Assembly: GCA_964619055.1 (NCBI GenBank)
Contig: CAZUDB010000014.1
Coordinates: forward strand, 1-63,917
Source: CAYVUM01 sp964619055
GTDB lineage: Bacteria > Pseudomonadota > Alphaproteobacteria > Rhodospirillales > Defluviicoccaceae
Reading direction: 5' to 3'
Length of the DNA: 63,917 nucleotides
This document shows, piece after piece, positions 1-8,532 of this stretch. The position numbers and the translations under genes are program-made. The first letter of the stretch is position 1. Each line of letters starts with the position of its first letter. The notes under the pieces were generated by a model that saw nothing but the letters and a program-made list of their open reading frames with translations, made no database searches and had not been told where the DNA came from.

Positions 1-494
1 TCGGCCGCAAGTTCCTGATGCCTACGGGGTTCGATAGCCAGTCTGTCGCCGATAATCTGGAACTGGCCCTGGCTGGCCGGCGCAATGTCTTCGCCTCTCT
101 GTTTTCCCGCCTAACCGTCGAGGAGCGCCAGCGGATCGATGAGGTCCTGACAACGATTTCGCTGGAGGAGGCCCGCGGCCGCTTGGCTGGCGCCCTCTCC
201 CACGGCCAAAAGCAGTGGCTCGAAATCGGCATGCTGCTGATGCAGGACCCTGACCTGCTCCTGGTCGATGAACCGGCGGCCGGCATGACCGATGCTGAGA
301 CGGCGGCGACGGCACGCCTGCTGAAGGAGATCGCTCAGACCCACTCCGTGGTGGTGGTCGAGCACGACATGGGCTTTGTCAAATCGCTGGACTGTCGCGT
401 CACCGTCCTCCACGAAGGGTCCGTCCTGGCCGAGGGGTCCATGGCGGCCGTTCAAAACAATCAACAAGTGGTCGAAGTATACCTGGGGCGCTGA
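1..494 (+). CDS. urtD: Urea ABC transporter ATP-binding protein UrtD (3' part)
   Basis: This is the C-terminal part of an ABC ATPase; the gene starts before the window and is open from base 3. The first visible residues (GRKFLMPTGFD) match the conserved region after the Q-loop in branched-chain amino acid/urea-type ATPases. A signature-like LSHGQKQW and Walker B LLLVDEP follow, then the switch His in VVVVEHD. UrtD would pair with UrtE to power urea import. The stop lies 5 bases before urtE and the urease genes follow directly, which supports urea over amino acids as substrate. The permease and binding-protein genes (urtABC) would lie upstream, outside the window. Confidence 0.9.
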   Translation, partial: GRKFLMPTGFDSQSVADNLELALAGRRNVFASLFSRLTVEERQRIDEVLTTISLEEARGRLAGALSHGQKQWLEIGMLLMQDPDLLLVDEPAAGMTDAETAATARLLKEIAQTHSVVVVEHDMGFVKSLDCRVTVLHEGSVLAEGSMAAVQNNQQVVEVYLGR

Positions 495-499
495 CGCCG

Positions 500-1195
500 A
501 TGCTCTCCGTTGAAGCCATCGATCTGTACTATGGGGCGAGCCAGGCGCTCCGTTCCGTCTCGGTGACGGCCGAAAAGGGGACCGTAACCTGCGTCATGGG
601 CCGCAACGGCGTTGGCAAAACCAGCCTGCTCCGGGCCGTCGCCGGCCATCAGCCCATCAGCGCCGGCCGTATCGTATGGGAGGATAAGGACATCTCGAAC
701 CTCGCTCCCTTCGAGCGGGCGGCGCGCGGGATTGCCTTCGTGCCTCAGGGGCGGGAGATTTTTCCGCTCCTCTCCGTGCGTGAGAATTTGGAAACGGGGT
801 ATGCCGCCGTGCCGAGAGCACTGCGCCATGTCCAGGACGAGGTGTTTACGCTGTTCCCCGTGTTGAAGGACATGCTGAACCGCCGCGGCGGCGATTTGTC
901 CGGCGGGCAGCAACAGCAGCTTGCCATTGCCAGAGCTCTGGTCACAAGGCCCCGCTTGTTGATCCTGGATGAGCCCACGGAAGGCATTCAGCCATCCATC
1001 ATCAAGGATATCGAGGCCGTCATCCGCCTGTTGGCAAGCCGCGGCGAGATGGCAATCCTTCTGGTCGAACAGTACTTCGAATTCGCGCAACGGCTGGCGG
1101 ATCGCTACGCCGTTATGGACCGAGGGGAGGTCGTGTTGTCCGGACAGGGCGACGAAATGGAGGAGGACCGTGTCCGACGCCATCTTACCGTTTAG
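500..1195 (+). CDS. urtE: Urea ABC transporter ATP-binding protein UrtE
   Basis: Complete 231-residue LivF-type ATPase. Walker A GRNGVGKT is at residues 34-41, signature LSGGQ at 133-137, Walker B LLILDEP at 153-159, and the switch His region is VEQYF. It is the second nucleotide-binding subunit of the high-affinity urea importer. It starts 5 bases after urtD, and its last bases overlap the likely GTG start of ureD, so import and hydrolysis of urea look co-transcribed. LivF paralogues have the same motifs, so the urea assignment rests on context. Confidence 0.92.
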   Translation: MLSVEAIDLYYGASQALRSVSVTAEKGTVTCVMGRNGVGKTSLLRAVAGHQPISAGRIVWEDKDISNLAPFERAARGIAFVPQGREIFPLLSVRENLETGYAAVPRALRHVQDEVFTLFPVLKDMLNRRGGDLSGGQQQQLAIARALVTRPRLLILDEPTEGIQPSIIKDIEAVIRLLASRGEMAILLVEQYFEFAQRLADRYAVMDRGEVVLSGQGDEMEEDRVRRHLTV

Positions 1196-2048
1196 CCCGT
1201 CGTCCGAAAGCACGGTCGTTGGGCAGGCCGTGGTACGCTTGGCCCGAAACGGCGACCGTACCACGCTCGCTCACCTTTATCAGAAGGCGCCGCTCAGGGT
1301 GTTGTTCCCGCGATCCGTCGAGCGCGACGTCATGGTCGTGGCCCTGGTGACGACCTCGGGCGGGCTGGTCGGTGGCGATCGGCTCGACATCCGGGTAGCA
1401 GGCGGCGCCGGCACGGCCGCGCTCGTCACCGGCCAAGCAGCCGACAAGGTTTACCGATCCCTCGGACCTGACGTGCAGATCGATGTCGGCCTGACTGTCG
1501 GGCGTAACGCTTGGTTGGAGTGGTTGCCTCAGGAGACGATCCTGTTCGAGGGCAGCCGCCTAGTCCGCAAGAACCGTATCGATGTCGAGCCCGGTGGCCA
1601 GGCTTTGGCCGGGGAAATTCTGGTGTTCGGGCGCGGCGCCAGGGGGGAGCGCTTCAGCAAGGGCCGCATCTGGGAAGGCTGGTCCGTCTATCGCGACGGC
1701 CGGCTGTTGTGGGCGGACGCCTTTGATGTAGAGGGGGAGTTGGGCCGCGTGCTGGCGTCACCGGCCTGCCTGAACGGTGCCGCTGCTGCGGCTACGGCCG
1801 TGTTCGTGAGTGACGACGCCGCTTCGGCGTTGACGGCGGCCCGCTCGCTAGTGGATGAGTCCCCCGTCGACGCTGAGCGTCAGGGGGAGTTGCGGGTTGC
1901 GGCCACCGTCGTCGGCGGGGTCCTGATCGTGCGCTGGCTTGGCCACGATGCGGCTCGCCTGCGAAGCGCTTTCGGGACGTTTTGGGCAGCTTTCCGCCAT
2001 CGCGTCGGCGGCCACGATGGCCGGCTGCCACGGCTGTGGTTCGTCTGA
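1170..2048 (+). CDS. ureD: Urease accessory protein UreD
   Basis: UreD is the scaffold on which the UreF-UreG complex delivers nickel to apo-urease. The frame is open further upstream, but the GTG at 1170 is preceded by AGGAGG at 1161-1166 and gives 292 residues, near the family's usual 270-290. The upstream extension would run through urtE and is low-complexity shadow sequence. Recognisable UreD segments are LVTTSGGLVGGDRL, TGQAADKVYRS, WLEWLPQETILFEGS and the glycine-rich GRGARGERF. It overlaps the end of urtE by 26 bases, suggesting translational coupling. Confidence 0.93.
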   Translation: MSDAILPFSPSSESTVVGQAVVRLARNGDRTTLAHLYQKAPLRVLFPRSVERDVMVVALVTTSGGLVGGDRLDIRVAGGAGTAALVTGQAADKVYRSLGPDVQIDVGLTVGRNAWLEWLPQETILFEGSRLVRKNRIDVEPGGQALAGEILVFGRGARGERFSKGRIWEGWSVYRDGRLLWADAFDVEGELGRVLASPACLNGAAAAATAVFVSDDAASALTAARSLVDESPVDAERQGELRVAATVVGGVLIVRWLGHDAARLRSAFGTFWAAFRHRVGGHDGRLPRLWFV

Positions 2049-2079
2049 CCAGCAGAGTACGGCTTCAGGAGGGATCAGC

Positions 2080-2382
2080 ATGCATTTGACCCCGCGCGAA
2101 AAGGATAAGCTGTTGGTCGCTATGGCGGCTGAAGTGGCGCGCAAAAGGCTGGCCCGGGGTGTCAAGCTCAACCACCCGGAGGCGGTGGCGCTGATCACGG
2201 AGTACGTCGTTGAGGGTGCCCGCGACGGGCGGACCGTGGCCGATCTCATGAGCGGCGGGGCGAGCGTTTTGTCTCGCGATCAGGTCATGATCGGCGTCCC
2301 GGAGATGATCGAGGACATTCAGGTGGAAGCAACCTTTCCGGACGGCACCAAGCTGGTTACCGTGCACCAGCCGATCCGATGA
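2080..2382 (+). CDS. ureA: Urease gamma subunit UreA
   Basis: Smallest structural subunit of urease (urea to ammonia and carbamate). The 100-residue product starts MHLTPREKDKLLV and carries the family signature LNHPEAVALI and the C-terminal VTVHQPI. The ATG at 2080 follows AGGAGGG with good spacing; an in-frame upstream extension into ureD is rejected because family length is 100. Separate gamma, beta and alpha genes are the usual bacterial arrangement. Confidence 0.97.
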   Translation: MHLTPREKDKLLVAMAAEVARKRLARGVKLNHPEAVALITEYVVEGARDGRTVADLMSGGASVLSRDQVMIGVPEMIEDIQVEATFPDGTKLVTVHQPIR

Positions 2383-2407
2383 GCGAACCAAAGTTGGGAG
2401 GACGCCC

Positions 2408-2719
2408 ATGATCCCGGGTGAAGTGATGCCGGCCGACGGCACCTTGGAGTTGAACGCGGGACGGCCGACCGTGACACTCTCCGTTGCCAACTCGGGTGAC
2501 CGTCCGGTTCAGGTTGGCTCGCACTACCATTTCTATGAGACCAATGAAGCCCTTGTCTTCGACCGTGAGCAGGCGCTTGGCTTCCGGCTTGACATTCCCG
2601 CCGGCACAGCGATCCGGTTCGAGCCGGGTCAGAGCCGCCAGGTGCAGCTGGTGGCTTATGCTGGTGTCCGCGTCATTCGTGGCTTCAATGCCCGCGTCCA
2701 AGGTTCGCTCAAGGACTGA
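2408..2719 (+). CDS. ureB: Urease beta subunit UreB
   Basis: The 103-residue beta subunit starts MIPGEVMPADGTLELN. It contains the conserved VANSGDRPVQVGSHYHFYE block and ends with the RVIRGFNARVQG motif. It packs against UreA and UreC in the urease trimer. A GGGAGGACG ribosome-binding site lies just upstream. It sits 25 bases after ureA and 4 bases before ureC. Confidence 0.97.
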   Translation: MIPGEVMPADGTLELNAGRPTVTLSVANSGDRPVQVGSHYHFYETNEALVFDREQALGFRLDIPAGTAIRFEPGQSRQVQLVAYAGVRVIRGFNARVQGSLKD

Positions 2720-2723
2720 CCAA

Positions 2724-4433
2724 ATGGCCTTCACCATCGACCGCGCCGCCTATGCCCACATGTTCGGACCCACCACCGGTGACCGCGTTCGCTTGGCCGA
2801 CACGGACCTGATCCTGCAGGTTGAGGAGGATCGGACCATCTATGGTGAGGAGGTCAAGTTCGGCGGCGGCAAGGTGATCCGCGACGGAATGGGCCAATCC
2901 CAAGTGGGGCGGGCCGATGGCGCCGTCGACACGGTCATCACCAATGCGCTCATTGTCGACCACTGGGGCATCGTCAAGGCCGATATCGGCTTGAAGGACG
3001 GCCGCATCGTCGGCATCGGCAAGGCCGGCAATCCGGATGTCCAGTCGGGCATTAACATCATCATCGGTCCCGGCACGGAAGCCATTGCCGGCGAGGGCCG
3101 GATTCTAACCGCCGGCGGCATCGACGCTCACATCCATTGGATCTGTCCGCAGCAGGCCGAGGACGCCCTCTACTCCGGCATTACGACCATGCTCGGCGGT
3201 GGTACCGGCCCCGCCGAAGGCACTAACGCCACCACCTGTACCCCCGGCGCCTGGCACATCGGCCGGATGCTGCAAGCTGCGGAGGCGCTGCCCGTAAACA
3301 TTGGGTTCTTCGGCAAAGGGAACGCGTCTGCACCCGAAGCGCTCATCGAGCAGATCCAGGGCGGGGCCTGCGGCCTCAAGCTGCATGAGGACTGGGGCAC
3401 CACGCCATCGGCCATCAACACCTGTCTCGCCGTTGCCGACGAAACGGACGTTCAAGTGGCGATCCATACCGATACCTTGAACGAGTCCGGATTCGTCGAG
3501 AAGACCATCGCCGCGTTCCGTGGCCGCACGATCCATGCCTTCCACACCGAGGGTGCGGGCGGCGGCCATGCACCCGACATTATCAAGGTCTGCGGCCTTG
3601 GCAATGTACTGCCGTCCTCCACCAATCCAACCCGGCCCTACACCGTCAACACGCTGGATGAGCACCTGGACATGCTGCTGGTGTGCCATCACCTGGATGC
3701 CCGCATCCCGGAGGATGTGGCGTTCGCCGAAAGCCGGATCCGCAAGGAAACCATCGCTGCCGAGGACATCCTCCACGATTTAGGCGCGTTCAGCATCATC
3801 GCCTCGGATAGCCAAGCCATGGGCCGGGTCGGAGAGGTGATCATCCGGACCTGGCAGACCGCCGACAAAATGAAAAAACAACGGGGGGCGCTCTCAGGTG
3901 ATCCGGCCGAGAACGATAATCTTCGAATTCGACGCTATATCGCCAAATACACCATCAATCCGGCAATTGCTCATGGGATGAGCGCGCTGATCGGCTCGGT
4001 GGAGGTCGGTAAGCTTGCCGATCTGGTGCTGTGGAAGCCGATGTTCTTTGGGGTCAAGCCGGACTTGGTGTTGAAAGCCGGCTCCATCGCCGCTGCGGCC
4101 ATGGGAGATCCAAATGCCTCAATACCGACGCCGCAGCCGGTTCACTATCGCCCCATGTTTGCCAGCTTCGGTCGATCCATGACGCAATCCTGCGTCACTT
4201 TCGTTTCGCGCACGGCCCTTGATGCCGGTGTTGTCCATCATCTGGATCTGACCAGGATGGTGGAACCGGTCAAGGGCACCCGCTCCATCGGGAAGGCGGA
4301 TATGATTCACAACCATGCGACACCAACCATTGACGTCGATCCCGAGACCTACGAAGTGCGGGCCGATGGCACGTTGCTGACCTGCGAACCGGCGACCGAG
4401 CTAGCCATGGCACAGCGCTACTTCCTGTTCTGA
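2724..4433 (+). CDS. ureC: Urease alpha subunit UreC (catalytic)
   Basis: Complete 569-residue catalytic subunit. The dinuclear nickel ligands are all present: His136 and His138 (DAHIHWI), Lys219 for carbamylation (LKLHEDWG), His248, His274 (HAFHTEG) and Asp362 (ASDSQAMG). The mobile-flap His is in LVCHHLD near 322-323. All are offset by two from Klebsiella numbering, as expected for an intact enzyme. The ATG at 2724 gives the family N-terminus (MAFTIDRAAYA); the longer in-frame extension through ureB is not coding. Confidence 0.98.
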   Translation: MAFTIDRAAYAHMFGPTTGDRVRLADTDLILQVEEDRTIYGEEVKFGGGKVIRDGMGQSQVGRADGAVDTVITNALIVDHWGIVKADIGLKDGRIVGIGKAGNPDVQSGINIIIGPGTEAIAGEGRILTAGGIDAHIHWICPQQAEDALYSGITTMLGGGTGPAEGTNATTCTPGAWHIGRMLQAAEALPVNIGFFGKGNASAPEALIEQIQGGACGLKLHEDWGTTPSAINTCLAVADETDVQVAIHTDTLNESGFVEKTIAAFRGRTIHAFHTEGAGGGHAPDIIKVCGLGNVLPSSTNPTRPYTVNTLDEHLDMLLVCHHLDARIPEDVAFAESRIRKETIAAEDILHDLGAFSIIASDSQAMGRVGEVIIRTWQTADKMKKQRGALSGDPAENDNLRIRRYIAKYTINPAIAHGMSALIGSVEVGKLADLVLWKPMFFGVKPDLVLKAGSIAAAAMGDPNASIPTPQPVHYRPMFASFGRSMTQSCVTFVSRTALDAGVVHHLDLTRMVEPVKGTRSIGKADMIHNHATPTIDVDPETYEVRADGTLLTCEPATELAMAQRYFLF

Positions 4434-4470
4434 TGGCTGACCTGACTGTGCCAGCGGCTCAGACGCGGCC

Positions 4471-4965
4471 ATGACCATGCGACGCGCCGTTGGCGTTTTG
4501 CCCAAGAGTGCTTGGAATGCCCGCGAGGCCCTGGCGGCCGTGACGCTGTCCTTCGATGACCGCCATCGCCGCCGCCTGCTCCTCGTGGATGACAGCGGCG
4601 AGCCCTTCCTGCTCGATCTGGATCGTGCTGCGGTGCTCGCCGATGGGGACGGACTGAAGCTGGATGGAGGCGGCATCGTCAAGGTGGTGGCGGCGTCGGA
4701 GCCGGTTGTGGAGGTTCATCCCCAATCGTCGGCGGAGGCCGCCCGCCTGGCGTGGCACCTCGGCAACCGCCATACGCCCGTTCAAGTGCTGGCTGACGGC
4801 ACGCTCCGGCTCCGGGACGACCATGTGCTCACCGCGATGCTTCAAGGCCTCGGCGCCGTTGTCCACCACCGCTCTAGGCCCTTTGATCCGGAAGTGGGCG
4901 CCTACACCGAACGTCCGTATGGTCATGAGAGGGCCACCCATGAGCCCATCGCCGGGCGGCGGTAG
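4471..4965 (+). CDS. ureE: Urease accessory nickel metallochaperone UreE
   Basis: UreE binds nickel and hands it to UreG during urease maturation. The 164-residue product has the family core HLGNRH and the DDHVL...MLQGLGA segment, whose His sits at the metal-binding dimer interface. The C-terminus (YGHERATHEP) has only two histidines, so this is the short form without the His-rich tail of some enterobacterial UreE proteins. It sits between ureC and ureF and its stop is 2 bases before the ureF start. Confidence 0.93.
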   Translation: MTMRRAVGVLPKSAWNAREALAAVTLSFDDRHRRRLLLVDDSGEPFLLDLDRAAVLADGDGLKLDGGGIVKVVAASEPVVEVHPQSSAEAARLAWHLGNRHTPVQVLADGTLRLRDDHVLTAMLQGLGAVVHHRSRPFDPEVGAYTERPYGHERATHEPIAGRR

Positions 4966-4967
4966 CG

Positions 4968-5681
4968 GTGTCATCGTCGATGGGCTCGCGTGTCGACGAT
5001 CGATCGCTGGTGCGCTTGATGACGTGGCTGTCTCCGGGCTTTCCCGTTGGCTCATACGCTTACTCACACGGCATCGAGACCGCCGTGGACGCGGGCTTGG
5101 TTGTGGACCGGCCGACACTAAAGCATTGGGTCGCCTCAATAATTCGGCACGGCAGCGGCGCGCTCGACGCTGCGATTCTGCGTGCCGGCCATCGCGCCAT
5201 GGCCGCCGGTGATTGGGCGCGGTTAATGATGGTGGCCGAGGTGGCCGAGGCCATGCGCGGCACGGCCGAGACCGCACTGGAGAGCGGTGCCCAGGGCCAG
5301 GCTTTTCTGGCCACGGTTCGCGCGGCTTGGCCAGATCCGCGGTTGGACAGGTTGGCGGAACGGCTGGACGCGGCTGGGCGCGTTCCGGCCCATGCCTTTG
5401 CGGTGGGCGTTATTGCGGCTGTCGCTGAGATTGAGGTGGGCAATGTGGCCGCGGCCTATCTCCATGCCGTTGCCGCCAACCTGGTGTCCGCCGGTGTCCG
5501 TCTGATCCCGCTTGGGCAGACGGACGGTGCGCTGGCACTGGCGGCATTGGAGACGGCGGTGACGTCAACGGTCGCGGCCAGCGCCACGGCCGATCTGACC
5601 CGGACCGGCACGGCAACCTGGATGGTTGATTGGACTTCAGCTCGGCACGAGACTCAACATGTAAGGTTGTTTCGCTCATGA
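4968..5681 (+). CDS. ureF: Urease accessory protein UreF
   Basis: All-helical accessory protein that bridges UreD and UreG and gates GTP-dependent nickel insertion. The signature WLSPGFPVGSYAYSHGIE near the N-terminus is diagnostic. Length is 237 residues from GTG 4968; ATG 4980 is an alternative start that leaves the conserved region intact. Its stop overlaps the ureG start as ATGA (5678-5681), indicating translational coupling. Confidence 0.93.
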   Translation: MSSSMGSRVDDRSLVRLMTWLSPGFPVGSYAYSHGIETAVDAGLVVDRPTLKHWVASIIRHGSGALDAAILRAGHRAMAAGDWARLMMVAEVAEAMRGTAETALESGAQGQAFLATVRAAWPDPRLDRLAERLDAAGRVPAHAFAVGVIAAVAEIEVGNVAAAYLHAVAANLVSAGVRLIPLGQTDGALALAALETAVTSTVAASATADLTRTGTATWMVDWTSARHETQHVRLFRS

Positions 5682-6301
5682 CTGGCCCCTTTCGCGTCGG
5701 TGTCGGCGGTCCTGTCGGCTCCGGCAAGACGGCACTCCTGGATCGCTTGTGCAAGCGCCTGCGTGCGCGGCTGAAACTGGCGGCTATCACCAACGATATT
5801 TATACCCGCGAGGATGCGGAGTTTCTGACCCGTGCCGGCGCGCTCAGCCCGGAGCGGATCGCCGGGGTGGAGACGGGCGGCTGCCCGCATACGGCCATTC
5901 GCGAGGACGCCTCCATCAACCTGGCGGCGATCGCGGACATGAGCCGACGGTTCGCGGACCTGGATATCATTTTTATTGAATCCGGTGGCGACAACCTGGC
6001 GGCCACGTTCTCTCCTGAGCTCGCGGATATCACGCTCTACGTCATTGACGTAGCAGCCGGTGACAAGATCCCCCGCAAGGGCGGTCCCGGCATTACCCGC
6101 TCCGACCTGCTAATCATCAACAAAATCGATTTGGCGCCGTTGGTGGGCGCTGACCTCGGCATTATGGAACGGGATGCGAAGCGCATGCGGGGCCAGCGGC
6201 CGTTTCTGTTAACGAACCTCAAGTCAGGGGAGGGACTGGAGGCCGTCGAAGTCTTCATTTTGACCAAAGGCGGCTTCGAATCACCGATAGACGGCAGCTA
6301 G
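5678..6301 (+). CDS. ureG: Urease accessory GTPase UreG
   Basis: SIMIBI-class GTPase that supplies nickel and energy for urease activation. It has P-loop GGPVGSGKT near residues 9-17, the nickel-binding CPH in ETGGCPHTA, ESGGDN, and NKIDLAP for guanine recognition. The 207-residue length is typical. The ATG at 5678 overlaps the ureF stop; the in-frame upstream extension lacks family similarity. It is the last gene of the urease operon and is followed by a palindromic parS site. Confidence 0.96.
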   Translation: MTGPFRVGVGGPVGSGKTALLDRLCKRLRARLKLAAITNDIYTREDAEFLTRAGALSPERIAGVETGGCPHTAIREDASINLAAIADMSRRFADLDIIFIESGGDNLAATFSPELADITLYVIDVAAGDKIPRKGGPGITRSDLLIINKIDLAPLVGADLGIMERDAKRMRGQRPFLLTNLKSGEGLEAVEVFILTKGGFESPIDGS

Positions 6302-6358
6302 CGGCCTGTTTAGAATAGAAATATCTTCTGTCTCAATGCTATAGACGGCCAATTGGAA

Positions 6359-6396
6359 CAATTCTAAAGTGTTTCACGTGAAACACTTTAGAATTG
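6359..6396. promoter_or_regulatory. parS: parS centromere-like site in a 38-bp perfect palindrome
   Basis: Bases 6370-6385 read TGTTTCACGTGAAACA, identical to the classical 16-bp chromosomal parS recognised by ParB. The dyad continues perfectly outward to 6359-6396, longer than ParB needs. It sits in the gap between the convergent ureG and metC genes, a typical place for parS. The long arms could also form a stem acting as a bidirectional terminator. ParB family knowledge gives the role; binding here is inference. Confidence 0.88.
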
Positions 6397-6448
6397 AGTG
6401 TAAGAATTCAGGCGAGGGCGCTGTTTTCGCAGTAGGATTTTTGACCCC

Positions 6449-7675
6449 TCACGTCGGGAGGGTCGCGATTCTGGCAAAGCCGGCTTCCAGGTCAGCAATC
6501 AGATCCGTCGGATCCTCCAGACCGCAATGGAGGCGAAGACAGGTTCCGGCCGGCACCCCAGGTGGTGGCCATGACGTTGCAGTTCGCGTGTTGCGCGGAT
6601 TGAACGGGATAATCAGGCTTTCATAGCCACCCCAGCTATAGCCGAGCGCGAACAAGGTCATCCCGTCCAGCATCGCGGCCAAGGCCGGGCGTGAAAGCGC
6701 CTCCTGTAGGACGATGGAGACTAAGCCACATGCGCCGGTGAAGTCCCGCTGCCACAGCGTGTGGCCTGGGGAGGAGGGCAGGGCAGGGTAGAAAACACAA
6801 GCCACCTCGGGCCGATCTTCCAGCCAGCGCGCCACGGTCAGGGCCGTCTCTTGATGGCGGGCCAGTCGAACCGAGAGCGTGCGCAAGCCTCTCAGCGCCA
6901 GGTAACAATCGTCGGGTCCGGCCGCTGTGCCCAGAAACGCCGCACAGCGGCGCACACGCAGGTACGAGGCCTCATTGGTGGTGATGAGGCCCAGCATGCA
7001 ATCCGAATGGCCGACGATGTACTTTGTGGCCGCTTGGATGGAGATGTCGACACCGTGGGCGAAGGGCTTGAAGTAAAGTCCCGCACTCCAGGTGTTGTCG
7101 ATCATGGTCACCGCCCCAACCCGGCGTGCCGCTGCCACTGCCGCCGGTACATCCTGAACCTCGAAGGTCAGCGAGCCGGGGCTTTCCAGAAAAACGACCC
7201 GCGTGTTGGGCCGGAGCAGGGGGCGGAAGTCCTCCAGTGGGTCATAGTACGTGGTCTCGACGCCGATGTTGCGAAGGAACGTGTCACAGAAGCGTCGCGT
7301 CGGATTGTAGGCGGTGTCGACCATGAGCAGGTGATCGCCCTGGCTCATGTGGGCGAGCAGGGCAGTGGTCACCGCTGCCAGACCCGATGGCACGCTAACG
7401 CTGCGATAACCGCCTTCGAGGGCCGAGACGGCCTCTTCTAGGGCGAACGTAGTGGGCGTGCCGCGCCGGCCATAGCGGGTGCCGTCGTAGGGCGTTCGGT
7501 CGCCCTCTTCCAGCGCATCGAGCGTGGGAAACAGGATGGTGGAGGCGTGGTAGACTGGAGGGTTGACCACCCCGTGGTTGGCGAAGGGATCGCGCCCGGC
7601 GTGCGTCAGGCGTGTGGTCTCACTCTTGCCGTCCAGCGCATCGTGCGGCACGTCAGGCTTCGATGGGCGTGTCAT
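6449..7675 (-). CDS. metC: Cystathionine beta-lyase (trans-sulfuration PLP enzyme)
   Basis: Cys/Met metabolism PLP-dependent enzyme of fold type I, about 408 residues from the ATG at 7673-7675. The PLP lysine lies in QAATKYIVGHSD. Other family marks are YGRRGTPT near the N-terminus, SGLAAVTTALLA, and MIDNTWSAGLYFKP. It would cleave cystathionine to homocysteine, pyruvate and ammonia. The longer upstream extension overlaps sseA and is unlikely. With the chosen start it overlaps the sseA stop by 23 bases. A cystathionine gamma-lyase or gamma-synthase is less likely; the motif pattern is of MetC type. Confidence 0.85.
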   Translation of the reverse strand: MTRPSKPDVPHDALDGKSETTRLTHAGRDPFANHGVVNPPVYHASTILFPTLDALEEGDRTPYDGTRYGRRGTPTTFALEEAVSALEGGYRSVSVPSGLAAVTTALLAHMSQGDHLLMVDTAYNPTRRFCDTFLRNIGVETTYYDPLEDFRPLLRPNTRVVFLESPGSLTFEVQDVPAAVAAARRVGAVTMIDNTWSAGLYFKPFAHGVDISIQAATKYIVGHSDCMLGLITTNEASYLRVRRCAAFLGTAAGPDDCYLALRGLRTLSVRLARHQETALTVARWLEDRPEVACVFYPALPSSPGHTLWQRDFTGACGLVSIVLQEALSRPALAAMLDGMTLFALGYSWGGYESLIIPFNPRNTRTATSWPPPGVPAGTCLRLHCGLEDPTDLIADLEAGFARIATLPT

Positions 7676-8522
7676 CGCAGTTGCCCCACTCCGCCCAGGA
7701 GCCATCGTAAACGGCGGCGCGATCATGGCCAAGGAGGTAGGCGGCAAGCACGGTCGTGCACGCCGTTACGCCGGAGCCGCAGGTGGCGACAAGCGGTCCG
7801 CCGGGATCGACACCGGCGCGTTGGAATACCGCTGCGAGCTCCTCGTCCGAACGCCAAACGCCCAACCGTTCCGCATCAAAAAAGTCCGTAAACGGCAGAT
7901 TGCGGCTGCCTGGGATATGCCCTGCTTTTGCGGCTGGGCGCGGTTCAGGGGCCAGCCCGGCGAACCGGCCGGCGTCCCGGTTGTCGACGACGATCTCCCG
8001 CCCGTTCGTCAGGTTGGCGAGAAGCTCCGCTTTCCCGCGAACTCTGCCGCGGTCGAAACGGGCGGCGAATGGCGTCGCTTCGCAGCTCTTAACGTCATCG
8101 GTCAGAGGGTGGCCCTCAGCCAACCATTTGGCCATGCCACCATCGAGCACGGCAACGGCTTCATGTCCGAAAAGTCGAAACATCCACCACACCCGCGCCG
8201 CCGCTGCGGAGCCGGGGGTATCGTAGACCACGACCAGGGTCTTATGACCGATCCCAAATGATCCAGCCGCGTCGGCAAAGTGATCGATGTTTGGAACCAT
8301 GTGCGGCAGGTCCGAGGTGGTATCGCACACGGCGTCGATGTCGAAGAACTGGGCTCCCGGGATGTGGGTTTCGGCGAACTCGGCACGCGGGTCGCGCCCG
8401 GTCGAAGGCACATGAAAGCTCCCGTCGAGGACGCAGACGTCTCGGTCATCCAGATGCTCGGCAAGCCAAGCCGTGGAGCGAAGCACACGATCGCGGCGTG
8501 GTCGCGGCGCGGACAGGCTCAC
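7653..8522 (-). CDS. sseA: 3-mercaptopyruvate/thiosulfate sulfurtransferase (SseA type)
   Basis: Tandem-rhodanese sulfurtransferase of 289 residues with a GTG start. The C-terminal domain carries the active-site loop CGSGVTA, the mercaptopyruvate type, in VATCGSGVTACTT. The N-terminal rhodanese repeat is catalytically inactive, as usual. It moves sulfane sulfur from 3-mercaptopyruvate to acceptors such as cyanide or thiols. It lies 10 bases after cysK and overlaps metC, so the three form a sulfur amino-acid operon on the minus strand. Confidence 0.9.
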   Translation of the reverse strand: MSLSAPRPRRDRVLRSTAWLAEHLDDRDVCVLDGSFHVPSTGRDPRAEFAETHIPGAQFFDIDAVCDTTSDLPHMVPNIDHFADAAGSFGIGHKTLVVVYDTPGSAAAARVWWMFRLFGHEAVAVLDGGMAKWLAEGHPLTDDVKSCEATPFAARFDRGRVRGKAELLANLTNGREIVVDNRDAGRFAGLAPEPRPAAKAGHIPGSRNLPFTDFFDAERLGVWRSDEELAAVFQRAGVDPGGPLVATCGSGVTACTTVLAAYLLGHDRAAVYDGSWAEWGNCDDTPIEA

Positions 8523-8532
8523 GTGCGGGTTC

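Noticed and set aside
6369..6626. Plus-strand open frame starting MFHVKH over the palindrome
   Set aside because: The MFHVKH start is the translation of a parS sequence. The rest overlaps the metC gene on the other strand and has no family features.
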